From Chromohalobacter beijerinckii (GTDB taxonomy: Bacteria; Pseudomonadota; Gammaproteobacteria; Pseudomonadales; Halomonadaceae), in contig NZ_JAKGAK010000012.1 in the NCBI RefSeq assembly GCF_023061185.1, positions 1 to 64,000 on the forward strand: a DNA stretch of 64,000 bases, in the 5' to 3' direction. Shown here piece after piece: positions 57,580 through 64,000 of the stretch. Position 1 is the stretch's first letter; each line of letters starts with the position of its first letter. The notes under the pieces were generated by a model. It saw only the letters and a program-made list of their open reading frames with translations, did no database searches and was not told where the DNA came from. Made by a program: the position numbers and the translations under genes.

Positions 57580-58020
57580 ATGACCGATCTCTTCAAGCAA
57601 CTCGAGCCGGCAACGCAAGGCACGCGCGAACCGACCAGTACGTTGCTCGACGCCGTGCGTTGGAACGCTGACGGGCTGATTCCCGCCATTGCGCAGCAGC
57701 ATGAGAGCGGCGAGGTGTTGATGATGGCATGGATGAATCGCGCCGCGCTGGAGGAAACGCTCGCCACCGGGCGTGTCTGCTACTGGTCGCGCTCACGCGG
57801 CAAACCGTGGCGCAAAGGTGAATCTTCCGGGCAGGTTCAGAAGTTGGTGGCGGCGCATCTCGATTGCGACGGTGACACTCTGTTGCTGAGCGTCGATCAG
57901 CAAGGACCTGCATGCCACACCGGGCGGCGTAGCTGCTTCTATGTTGCATTAGGCGAGGAAACAGCGGAAGTCGGCAGCGCGCCACTGATGGATCCCGCCG
58001 AGCTATACGGCCAGCGCTAG
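57580..58020 (+). CDS. hisI: Phosphoribosyl-AMP cyclohydrolase
   Basis: HisI opens the adenine ring of phosphoribosyl-AMP in histidine synthesis. Metal-binding cysteines and aspartates are in [20 protein letters not shown] (key residues), [10 protein letters not shown] and [14 protein letters not shown] 57580 gives 146 residues. It is a stand-alone HisI, without the HisE domain of E. coli. It is 2 bases from yidD. Its position outside a his operon is common in this lineage. Confidence 0.94.
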   Translation: MTDLFKQLEPATQGTREPTSTLLDAVRWNADGLIPAIAQQHESGEVLMMAWMNRAALEETLATGRVCYWSRSRGKPWRKGESSGQVQKLVAAHLDCDGDTLLLSVDQQGPACHTGRRSCFYVALGEETAEVGSAPLMDPAELYGQR

Positions 58021-58022
58021 CC

Positions 58023-58307
58023 ATGCGACTGCTCGGCAAGTGCCTCTCCGGTGTCATGATCGGTCTGCTGCGCGGCTATCAGTACGTCATTAGTCCTCTG
58101 CTTGGCCCACGCTGTCGCTTCTGGCCCAGCTGTTCGCAATACGCAGTGGAAGCCATCCAGATTCATGGCCCCCTGAAAGGCGGTTGGCTGGCGCTCAAGC
58201 GAATTCTGAAATGCCATCCCGGCCACCCCGGCGGTGTCGATCCGGTGCCGCCCGGGCCAGGCGACTGCGACTCTCACGCCGATCACGAACACTCCAATAC
58301 GCGCTGA
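58023..58307 (+). CDS. yidD: Membrane protein insertion efficiency factor YidD
   Basis: A small 94-residue protein with the family hallmark [18 protein letters not shown] and [19 protein letters not shown]. It supports YidC-mediated insertion of inner-membrane proteins. The usual neighbours (rnpA, yidC) are absent; here it follows hisI, two bases after its stop. The His/Asp-rich C-terminal tail is not conserved. Confidence 0.93.
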   Translation: MRLLGKCLSGVMIGLLRGYQYVISPLLGPRCRFWPSCSQYAVEAIQIHGPLKGGWLALKRILKCHPGHPGGVDPVPPGPGDCDSHADHEHSNTR

Positions 58308-58369
58308 AGGCCCTCTGGCCCCGCGTTGCTCGTGGAGAACGCAGGCACTTAGCAGACCATTCAGACACG

Positions 58370-58780
58370 CTAGGCGGCTTGCTTTGCCACCGTATAGATT
58401 CGATCAAGCATGGCATGCAATCCGTTGCTACGCGTCGGTGACAAATGCTTGTCGAGACCAAGCTCGCCCAGGAAGTCCGGCGGCGTCGCCTGAATCTCGC
58501 TGGGGGGCCGGTCGTTGTAGATCCGCAGCAGAACGGCGATCAGCCCCGAGACGATGGCGGCATCGGAGGTTGCATCGAAATGCAGCCGGCCATCCTCCAG
58601 GCGGTCGTGGATCCAGACATTCGACTGACAGCCCTGAATCTTGGTGTCGTCGCTTTTCAACGACTCAGGGAATGTCGGCAATTGTTTGCCCATGTCGATG
58701 ATGTACTGGTAGCGATCCATCCAGTTGTCGAATATGGCGAACTCATCGGCCAGTTCGGCTTGTGCTTCTCGTGCTGTCAT
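58370..58780 (-). CDS. sufE: Cysteine desulfuration protein SufE
   Basis: SufE accepts persulfide sulfur from the cysteine desulfurase for iron-sulfur cluster assembly. The reactive cysteine is in KIQGCQSNVWI, the family signature, preceded by YQYIIDMGKQLP. ATG 58780 (MTAREAQ) gives 136 residues; the in-frame start five codons upstream is less likely. Its predicted promoter lies at the 3' end of the neighbouring recombinase gene. No sufS or sufBCD gene is nearby. Confidence 0.92.
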   Translation of the reverse strand: MTAREAQAELADEFAIFDNWMDRYQYIIDMGKQLPTFPESLKSDDTKIQGCQSNVWIHDRLEDGRLHFDATSDAAIVSGLIAVLLRIYNDRPPSEIQATPPDFLGELGLDKHLSPTRSNGLHAMLDRIYTVAKQAA

Positions 58781-58806
58781 GCACCCTCCTCGCAAATCGA
58801 TTGCTC

Positions 58807-58836
58807 ATTATAACGTGCCATCGCCATGTGTGTCGG
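58807..58836 (-). promoter_or_regulatory. Predicted promoter for sufE inside the recombinase 3' end
   Basis: On the minus strand a perfect -10 TATAAT lies at 58812-58807, with a -35-like CCGACA at 58836-58831 and an 18-base spacer. Transcription would begin near 58800, 20 bases before the sufE start. The -10 overlaps the recombinase stop codon at 58810-58808. Confidence 0.55.
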
Positions 58837-60019
58837 CGTCCCCGAGCTGGTGATGCGCCAATTGACGATGCCACTCTTCAGCCTCGGCGTGCAGATAGCG
58901 CGCGGTGGTATCCAGACGTGCATGACGAGCGGTACTGGCCAGATAGCGCAATTCCACACCGGCCTGCGCCTGGTGTGTCAATGCAGTGTGGCGCAACCAA
59001 TGAGGCGTGGCCTGTTGTAGCGGAGCGCGCTTGGCTTCCGGCAGGTCGTCAAGGGCTTGGTAGCCCGCACGAAATGTCTCGCGAATCAGCCGATAGAGCT
59101 GGTTATCCCCTACCCCGCGCTGGCCATCCAGCGCTCGCAGCAGCGGCGTGGTCTCGTCAGGCTCGGGCTGCGGCGACATGCCCAGCGTCATCCGCCAATC
59201 TGCGAGCAGTTTCATCATATCAGGCGGAACCGGCACCTCGGCCAGCTTGTCGCCCTTCCCCACAACTCGCCACCACCAGCGCCCTTCACGCTGAATGAAG
59301 TCGCCCATGCGTGCCTGCGCTATCTCGCCGAGGCGCGGCGCCAGCAGGTAGGCAAAGCCAAATAGAAACCGGCGCCGCGCCCAACGATAATAGGCGCCGT
59401 CGCCCGCCTTCGTGGATGGCGCCACTTCCAGCCATGCCCAGAAGCGCTTCCACAGCGTCCTTTCGAGATAACGCTCGATACGTTCGCTGCGATTGTCCAT
59501 GCGACGACGCTTGTCACGCATCAGACGAAACGGATTGTGTTCGAGCCATCCCGCCTCGACCAGCCAGGCGAACATGCCCTGCAGGATGACCAATGCCTGG
59601 CGCCGGCTGGCCGCCGATAGCGGCTGACGAAACGGCCGCCACTGCGGCGCATGTCGAGGCCGTGACGGCCCCTGCCACAATGCTGCCGGTTGAGGGTCAG
59701 CCAGGAATCGTTCATAGGTATCCAGCGTGTCACGCCGGACGTCCCCTAACGCTTCGCCGCGCCGTTGAAGCCACAACAACAAACGCTCGGCTTCCTTGCG
59801 ATAGGCGCGCCATGTCTGAGGACTCGACTGGAATTCACGCAACCAGAGTGCAACGGCGTCTACATCGGTATGAGCCGAGATATGCGCCTCACGCCGCATG
59901 CTGCGTTTCTCGCCCGCTTCCACTGTCACCGTGGCAGCACTGGTTTCGAGCGCGACGATCGCTTCAAGCGGCCCTTCCAGTTCCTGCTCTTGCTGTTCCT
60001 GCCTCCGCTCGTCTTGCAT
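58808..60019 (-). CDS. Tyrosine recombinase (phage integrase family)
   Basis: The 403-residue protein has an N-terminal SAM-like DNA-binding domain (about residues 50-170) and a catalytic domain with the Arg in YLLAPRLGEIAQ, Lys in GKGDKLAEVPV, the His-x-x-Arg in HWLRHTALTHQAQAG, His in ARHARLDTT and the nucleophile Tyr in ARYLHAEAE. All catalytic positions look intact. The N-terminal 45 residues are Gln/Glu-rich and unusual. It lies between sufE and a KfrA-like gene transcribed in the other direction. Its role could be mobility, a programmed inversion or something else. Confidence 0.9.
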   Translation of the reverse strand: MQDERRQEQQEQELEGPLEAIVALETSAATVTVEAGEKRSMRREAHISAHTDVDAVALWLREFQSSPQTWRAYRKEAERLLLWLQRRGEALGDVRRDTLDTYERFLADPQPAALWQGPSRPRHAPQWRPFRQPLSAASRRQALVILQGMFAWLVEAGWLEHNPFRLMRDKRRRMDNRSERIERYLERTLWKRFWAWLEVAPSTKAGDGAYYRWARRRFLFGFAYLLAPRLGEIAQARMGDFIQREGRWWWRVVGKGDKLAEVPVPPDMMKLLADWRMTLGMSPQPEPDETTPLLRALDGQRGVGDNQLYRLIRETFRAGYQALDDLPEAKRAPLQQATPHWLRHTALTHQAQAGVELRYLASTARHARLDTTARYLHAEAEEWHRQLAHHQLGDADTHGDGTL

Positions 60020-60075
60020 GACGGCTCATGCCCTCTCTGCTTCCAATGTCGAGCAGTGTCCGTCGTTACGTTCAA

Positions 60076-60107
60076 AAATTCAAGATAATGCGCGTAATCT
60101 TGAATTT
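60076..60107. promoter_or_regulatory. 11-bp-arm inverted repeat between recombinase and KfrA-like gene
   Basis: AAATTCAAGAT at 60076-60086 and ATCTTGAATTT at 60097-60107 form a perfect inverted repeat around a 10-base spacer with GCGC at its centre. It lies in the AT-rich divergent region, 56 bases from the recombinase start. It is a candidate operator for the KfrA-like protein or a binding site for the recombinase. Confidence 0.7.
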
Positions 60108-60134
60108 ATAGGCAGTTTCATAATGTATTTTACG

Positions 60135-60182
60135 TATTACGTTTAATGTAATATTGGCCAATTCCAGGTAACGGGGTATGCT
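60135..60182 (+). promoter_or_regulatory. Second inverted repeat and predicted KfrA-gene promoter
   Basis: TATTAC at 60135-60140 and GTAATA at 60148-60153 form an inverted repeat with a 7-base spacer. It is followed by a -35-like TTGGCC at 60154-60159 and a -10-like TATGCT at 60177-60182 with an exact 17-base spacer. The KfrA-like start codon is 50 bases downstream. The rest of the 60020-60232 gap is AT-rich and non-coding. Confidence 0.5.
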
Positions 60183-60232
60183 GTGAGGAGTAATCCAACG
60201 CCCTTTGTGGCGCCCGGTACAGAGGACTCGAC

Positions 60233-61198
60233 ATGGCCCGCAACGGCATTCAATACGAGGACGTGCAGCACGCGATCGATACGCTGCTACGTCAAAACGA
60301 CGCCCCTACCGTCCAGAAGATCCGCGACATTCTGGGCACGGGGAGCTTCACGACGATCAGCGATCATCTACGGGAGTGGCGTTTACGGCGGGAGCGGAAC
60401 CGGGATGTCACGTCGAGCGAGACACCGCCGGAGGCGCTACAGGCATGGATGACGGATCTCTGGGAAAAAGCCCAGGCGCTGGCGGCTGAATCCCTAGCGC
60501 ATTATCGTCAGGAGGCCGATCAGCGTGTCGAAGAGGCGCAAGCCGGGGCCAAAGCCGCCGACCGTAAGGCAGCTGACGCCGAGGAGCGCCTGGCAGCATT
60601 GAATACGCATTTCGAGCAGGCACAAGCGCGGCTGGAAGAAAAGACAATGCAACTGGCCAACGCGCAAAGCGAACTGCAAGCGGCCCATCAGCAGGAAACC
60701 CAGCAGGCACGACGCGTGCAGCAACTCGACGAGGAATGCCAGAAACATCAGCGCCAACTAGAAACTGCTCGCAGTGAGAACCGTGAAGCCATGGCAGAGC
60801 TCTCACGTGAGCATCAGACGCAGCTGAAACAAGAGGAACAGCGCCACGAAGCGGCGGAAGCACGCTTGATGGGACTTCTCGATGACGCGCGTCAGGAGCG
60901 CCAGAATATCGAAAAGCAGGCCCAAAAACGCACTGCATCACTGGAACAGAAGCTCGAGCGTGTACAAGCCGAGCTCGCCGAGCAGCGCCGCCAATACACG
61001 ACACTGGAAGAAAAGGCACGCAGCGAAACCTCGCAGCGGCAGTCATTGGAAAGCAAATTACGGGAAAGCCAAGGGCAACTACAGCAAACGCAAAGCGACA
61101 GCCGGCGCGCAGAGCGTGAACTCGAGCAACAGCACGCCGTCAATCGCGAGCTGCGCGAAAAGCTGGCACGCCTGCCACTACCCCCCTTCGTCGTCTAA
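60233..61198 (+). CDS. KfrA-like DNA-binding coiled-coil protein
   Basis: The first 60 residues (YEDVQHAIDTLLRQ, then VQKIRDILGTGSFTTISDHL) match the KfrA N-terminal DNA-binding domain, known from plasmid-encoded KfrA, an autoregulated protein that can organise plasmid DNA. Residues 80-310 are one long coiled coil rich in Gln, Glu, Ala and Arg. The product is 321 residues and ends LARLPLPPFVV. ATG 60233 follows AGAGGA. It is divergent from the tyrosine recombinase. Here it is apparently chromosomal; whether it binds its own promoter is inference. Confidence 0.88.
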   Translation: MARNGIQYEDVQHAIDTLLRQNDAPTVQKIRDILGTGSFTTISDHLREWRLRRERNRDVTSSETPPEALQAWMTDLWEKAQALAAESLAHYRQEADQRVEEAQAGAKAADRKAADAEERLAALNTHFEQAQARLEEKTMQLANAQSELQAAHQQETQQARRVQQLDEECQKHQRQLETARSENREAMAELSREHQTQLKQEEQRHEAAEARLMGLLDDARQERQNIEKQAQKRTASLEQKLERVQAELAEQRRQYTTLEEKARSETSQRQSLESKLRESQGQLQQTQSDSRRAERELEQQHAVNRELREKLARLPLPPFVV

Positions 61199-61240
61199 TT
61201 CGAAATACGGACACTTCCCGGCCACCAGACCTCGAAATGA

Positions 61241-61267
61241 CGAAAGCCCGCACATGGCGGGCTTTCG
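61241..61267. terminator. Bidirectional terminator between KfrA-like gene and nfuA
   Basis: CGAAAGCCCGC at 61241-61251 pairs with GCGGGCTTTCG at 61257-61267 around 5 bases, a stem of 11. It lies between the two convergent stops and could serve both. The right arm carries only a short TTT, so it is not a textbook T-run terminator. Confidence 0.7.
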
Positions 61268-61317
61268 ATGCTGGCTTCGGACTGTCACGACTTGGGAGTG
61301 GTCGTGTCTAGCGTCGT

Positions 61318-61908
61318 TCAGCGGTAATAAGCGTTGGTATCGTCGGTATGGTCGGTGACGTCACGGATACCGACCAGTTCGGGAACACGTTCGACCAGCG
61401 TCTTTTCGACCCCATCCTTGAGGGTTATATCGACCGCGGCGCAACCTTGGCAACCACCACCGAACTGCAGCACCGCGATATTTTCCTCGGTCAACTGCAT
61501 CAGGCGAATTTCACCCCCATGAGCCGCCAGGCCGGGATTGATTTCGCTGTAAAGCACGTAATTGACACGATCCTCGAGCGGACTGTCGGCATTGACTTTC
61601 GGCATCTTGGCGTTGGGCGCCTTGATGGTCAGCTGGCCACCCATGCGATCCGCATTGAAGTCGACCACCGCCTCTTCGAGAAACGCGATACTGTTCTTCT
61701 CGAGGTAGACCGTGATCTTGTCCAGATCGAGACGCTCGTCGCTGGGCTCTTCCTCGCCCGGGCGGCAATAAGCCAGGCAAGTTTCGGCATATGGCGTCCC
61801 CGGCTGGGTGATGAAGATGCGCACCGCGATGCCTTCGACGTTTTGCTTGGCCAACAGCTCAGCAAGATATTCCTGAGCGTTGTCGGTAATTTGGATGGGC
61901 TGGCTCAT
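61318..61908 (-). CDS. nfuA: Iron-sulfur biogenesis protein NfuA
   Basis: NfuA carries [4Fe-4S] clusters to target apoproteins. Its N-terminal A-type-like domain (about residues 1-100) is followed by a Nfu domain with the cluster-binding CXXC in [12 protein letters not shown]. The ending DTNAYYR is typical. The length of 196 residues is normal. It is convergent with the KfrA-like gene, and it lies head to head with metH across a 215-base gap that shows no recognisable riboswitch. Confidence 0.95.
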   Translation of the reverse strand: MSQPIQITDNAQEYLAELLAKQNVEGIAVRIFITQPGTPYAETCLAYCRPGEEEPSDERLDLDKITVYLEKNSIAFLEEAVVDFNADRMGGQLTIKAPNAKMPKVNADSPLEDRVNYVLYSEINPGLAAHGGEIRLMQLTEENIAVLQFGGGCQGCAAVDITLKDGVEKTLVERVPELVGIRDVTDHTDDTNAYYR

Positions 61909-62123
61909 AACACGTTACTCTCTACCTGAGATGTTGCCTTCATGGTATGAAAAAGCGTCGCTCGACACAATCCCGAGTATTTTGCTGGGTCTTGGCGACT
62001 GCCCACATTGCGGAGCTTCTGGTACCATCCCCGCCTCGTATATCGCCTGCGTGACATCAGCCTCGTGCCGGTCTCGCTGACGTTCACCCTATCGCTCGGA
62101 TCCCGCTGGAGAAATACGCCGAC

Positions 62124-64000
62124 ATGCCTGCCGCCACTGCTTCGTCATTAACACTCGCCGCTTCGTTCTCGTCGCTTCACGAACAGCTGGCACGGCGCAT
62201 CATGATCCTCGATGGTGGCATGGGCACCATGTTGCAGGGCTATGAGCTGGATGAAGACGACTTTCGGGGACAACGCTTCGCCGATTGGCCGAGCGATCTC
62301 AAAGGCAACAATGACTTGCTGGTGCTGACGTGTCCTGATGTGGTGCGTGACATCCACCGTGCCTATCTCGAAGCCGGCGCGGATATCGTCGAGACCAATA
62401 CCTTCAACAGCACCCAGCTGTCGCAATCCGATTACGGCATGCAGTCACTGGTCCCCGAGCTCAATCGCGAAGCCGCACGCCTGGCCAAAGACGTCTGCGA
62501 GGCGGTGAGTTCGGAAACCGGCGTGCCCCGCTATGTGGCCGGTGTACTGGGGCCAACTTCGCGCACGGCGTCCCTCTCGCCGGATGTTAACGACCCCGCC
62601 AAGCGCAATGTCACTTTCGATCAGTTGTTCGACAACTACTACGAGGCGGCCGACGCCCTGATAGACGGCGGTGTCGATCTATTCATGATCGAGACCATAT
62701 TCGACACGCTCAATGCCAAGGCAGCCATCTATGCGCTCGAGAGGCTGTTCGAGGCGCGTGGCGCGCGTTGGCCGGTGATGATCTCGGGCACCATTACCGA
62801 CGCCTCCGGACGCACGCTGTCCGGACAGACCACCGAGGCGTTCTGGAACTCGATCCGTCACGCTCAGCCGCTTTCCGTCGGGCTCAACTGCGCCCTCGGC
62901 GCGGCGGAGTTGCGCCCTTATCTCGAAGAACTCTCCCACAAGGCCGATACCTTCGTCTCAGCGCATCCCAACGCGGGGCTACCCAACGAATTCGGCGAAT
63001 ACGACCAGACCGCCGAGGAAATGGCGTCGATCGTGCGCGAATTCGCTGAGAGCGGCATGGTCAACATCATCGGTGGCTGTTGCGGTACCGCGCCGGAGCA
63101 CATTGCCGCCATTCGCGATGCCGTTGGCGAGCTGGCGCCGCGCCAGGTCGTCGAGCGTCCCAAGGCGTGCCGGCTCTCGGGGCTGGAGCCCTTCAACATC
63201 GAAGCGGACTCCCTGTTCGTCAACGTCGGCGAGCGTACCAACGTGACCGGGTCGGCGCGCTTCAAGCGCCTGATCAAGGAAGAGGACTACACTACCGCTC
63301 TCGAAGTGGCGCTCGAGCAAGTCGAAAATGGCGCCCAGGTCATCGACATCAACATGGATGAAGGCATGCTCGAGTCTCAGGAGGCCATGGTGCGCTTCCT
63401 GAATCTGATCGCCTCGGAGCCGGATATCTCGCGCGTGCCGATCATGCTCGATTCCTCCAAGTGGGAGATCATCGAGGCAGGCCTCAAGTGCGTCCAGGGC
63501 AAGGCGGTGGTCAACTCAATCTCGCTCAAGGAAGGCGAAGATGCATTTCGCCAACAGGCCACGGCGTGCCGCCGGTATGGCGCCGCCATCGTGGTCATGG
63601 CCTTCGACGAGGACGGCCAGGCGGACACCTTCCAGCGCAAAACGGAAATCTGCGAACGCGCCTATCGCCTGCTGGTCGACGATATCGGCTTCCCCGCCGA
63701 GGACATCATCTTCGACCCCAACATCTTCGCCATCGCCACAGGCATCGAAGAGCACAACAACTACGCCGTCGATTTCATCGAGGCATCGAAGTGGATTCGC
63801 GAGCACTTGCCGCATGCCATGCTCTCGGGCGGCGTGTCCAATGTGTCGTTCTCCTTCCGAGGCAACAACGCGGTGCGCGAGGCGATCCACTCGGTCTTCC
63901 TCTATCACGCCATCAAGGCTGGGCTGACCATGGGGATCGTCAACGCCGGCCAACTGGCGGTCTACGACGATCTGCCCGCCGAACTGCGCGATGCGGTCGA
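62124..64000 (+). CDS. metH: Cobalamin-dependent methionine synthase (5' part)
   Basis: MetH transfers the methyl group of methyltetrahydrofolate to homocysteine. The reading frame is open from ATG 62124 to the window edge, 625 codons of about 1,230. Visible are the homocysteine-binding domain with [12 protein letters not shown], zinc ligands in NCALGAAEL and [10 protein letters not shown], and the start of the pterin-binding domain with [18 protein letters not shown] and [15 protein letters not shown]. The cobalamin-binding and reactivation domains lie beyond the window. I saw no SAM or cobalamin riboswitch in the 215 bases upstream. Confidence 0.96.
   Translation, partial: MPAATASSLTLAASFSSLHEQLARRIMILDGGMGTMLQGYELDEDDFRGQRFADWPSDLKGNNDLLVLTCPDVVRDIHRAYLEAGADIVETNTFNSTQLSQSDYGMQSLVPELNREAARLAKDVCEAVSSETGVPRYVAGVLGPTSRTASLSPDVNDPAKRNVTFDQLFDNYYEAADALIDGGVDLFMIETIFDTLNAKAAIYALERLFEARGARWPVMISGTITDASGRTLSGQTTEAFWNSIRHAQPLSVGLNCALGAAELRPYLEELSHKADTFVSAHPNAGLPNEFGEYDQTAEEMASIVREFAESGMVNIIGGCCGTAPEHIAAIRDAVGELAPRQVVERPKACRLSGLEPFNIEADSLFVNVGERTNVTGSARFKRLIKEEDYTTALEVALEQVENGAQVIDINMDEGMLESQEAMVRFLNLIASEPDISRVPIMLDSSKWEIIEAGLKCVQGKAVVNSISLKEGEDAFRQQATACRRYGAAIVVMAFDEDGQADTFQRKTEICERAYRLLVDDIGFPAEDIIFDPNIFAIATGIEEHNNYAVDFIEASKWIREHLPHAMLSGGVSNVSFSFRGNNAVREAIHSVFLYHAIKAGLTMGIVNAGQLAVYDDLPAELRDAV

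Noticed and set aside
58781-61317. Search by eye for direct repeats (att sites) flanking the recombinase/KfrA pair
   Set aside because: No convincing repeat was seen on either side; a proper alignment with an empty site would be needed.
61880-62080. 66-residue plus-strand frame with CPHCGASG upstream of metH
   Set aside because: It overlaps the nfuA start, has no good ribosome site and no conserved length; the CxxC is likely chance.
61909-62123. SAM or cobalamin riboswitch upstream of metH
   Set aside because: I found neither a B12-box-like sequence nor the SAM core pattern in the 215-base gap.

Overview
The window is 64 kb of chromosome from a moderately halophilic gammaproteobacterium of the Halomonadaceae, most likely Chromohalobacter, close to C. 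salexigens. The evidence is a complete ectABC ectoine operon whose EctA resembles the C. salexigens protein as I remember it, a moderately high GC content, and gammaproteobacterial gene orders (yebC-ruvCAB-ybgC-tolQRAB-pal-cpoB, ubiG-mupP, tamAB). I ran no database search, so names rest on motifs and on family members I recognise. Nearly all of the window is ordinary core genome and is densely coding.

Layout. 1-9.8 kb: prfC, tatD, ygfZ, a small HMA-like/OsmC pair, uvrB, a class I fumarase and a cardiolipin synthase. 9.8-16.2 kb: a LysR regulator, an NMN adenylyltransferase/Nudix fusion, a YihY membrane protein, an acylphosphatase, and a minus-strand set of nucleoside hydrolase, ribokinase and D-2-hydroxyacid dehydrogenase. 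16.3-27.8 kb: a long plus-strand run fmdB-aspS-yebC-ruvCAB-ybgC-tolQRAB-pal-cpoB-yciK. 27.8-32.3 kb: mupP and ubiG (minus strand), galU with an unusual UDP-glucose dehydrogenase-like protein, and sodB. 32.5-41.5 kb: a membrane-anchored coiled-coil protein, tamA-tamB, ychJ, msrA and yheT. 41.5-49.1 kb: a LysR regulator, a five-gene peptide ABC transporter and a carbonic anhydrase, all on the minus strand. 49.2-53.3 kb: glutathione reductase and ectABC. 53.6-57.0 kb: a three-gene set of predicted retropepsin-like lipoprotein, inactive-transglutaminase membrane protein and RimK-like ATP-grasp ligase. 57.1-64 kb: zur, hisI, yidD, sufE, a tyrosine recombinase diverging from a KfrA-like coiled-coil protein, nfuA, and the 5' part of metH running off the window.

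How the genes work together. The Tol-Pal genes build the envelope-spanning division and outer-membrane integrity machine, and TamA-TamB serve outer-membrane biogenesis. RuvABC and UvrB act in DNA repair. SodB, glutathione reductase, MsrA and OsmC cover redox stress. EctABC makes the compatible solute ectoine. SufE and NfuA, both iron-sulfur factors, flank the recombinase/KfrA pair, which looks like an inserted unit.

The parts most worth a second look are the RimK-like ligase cluster, the recombinase/KfrA pair with its 11-bp-arm inverted repeat, and a UDP-glucose dehydrogenase homologue that has lost its catalytic cysteine, its Asn and its NAD-binding glycine motif. Next in line are the unusual non-coding elements around ectABC. 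I saw no rRNA, tRNA, CRISPR array or insertion sequence.
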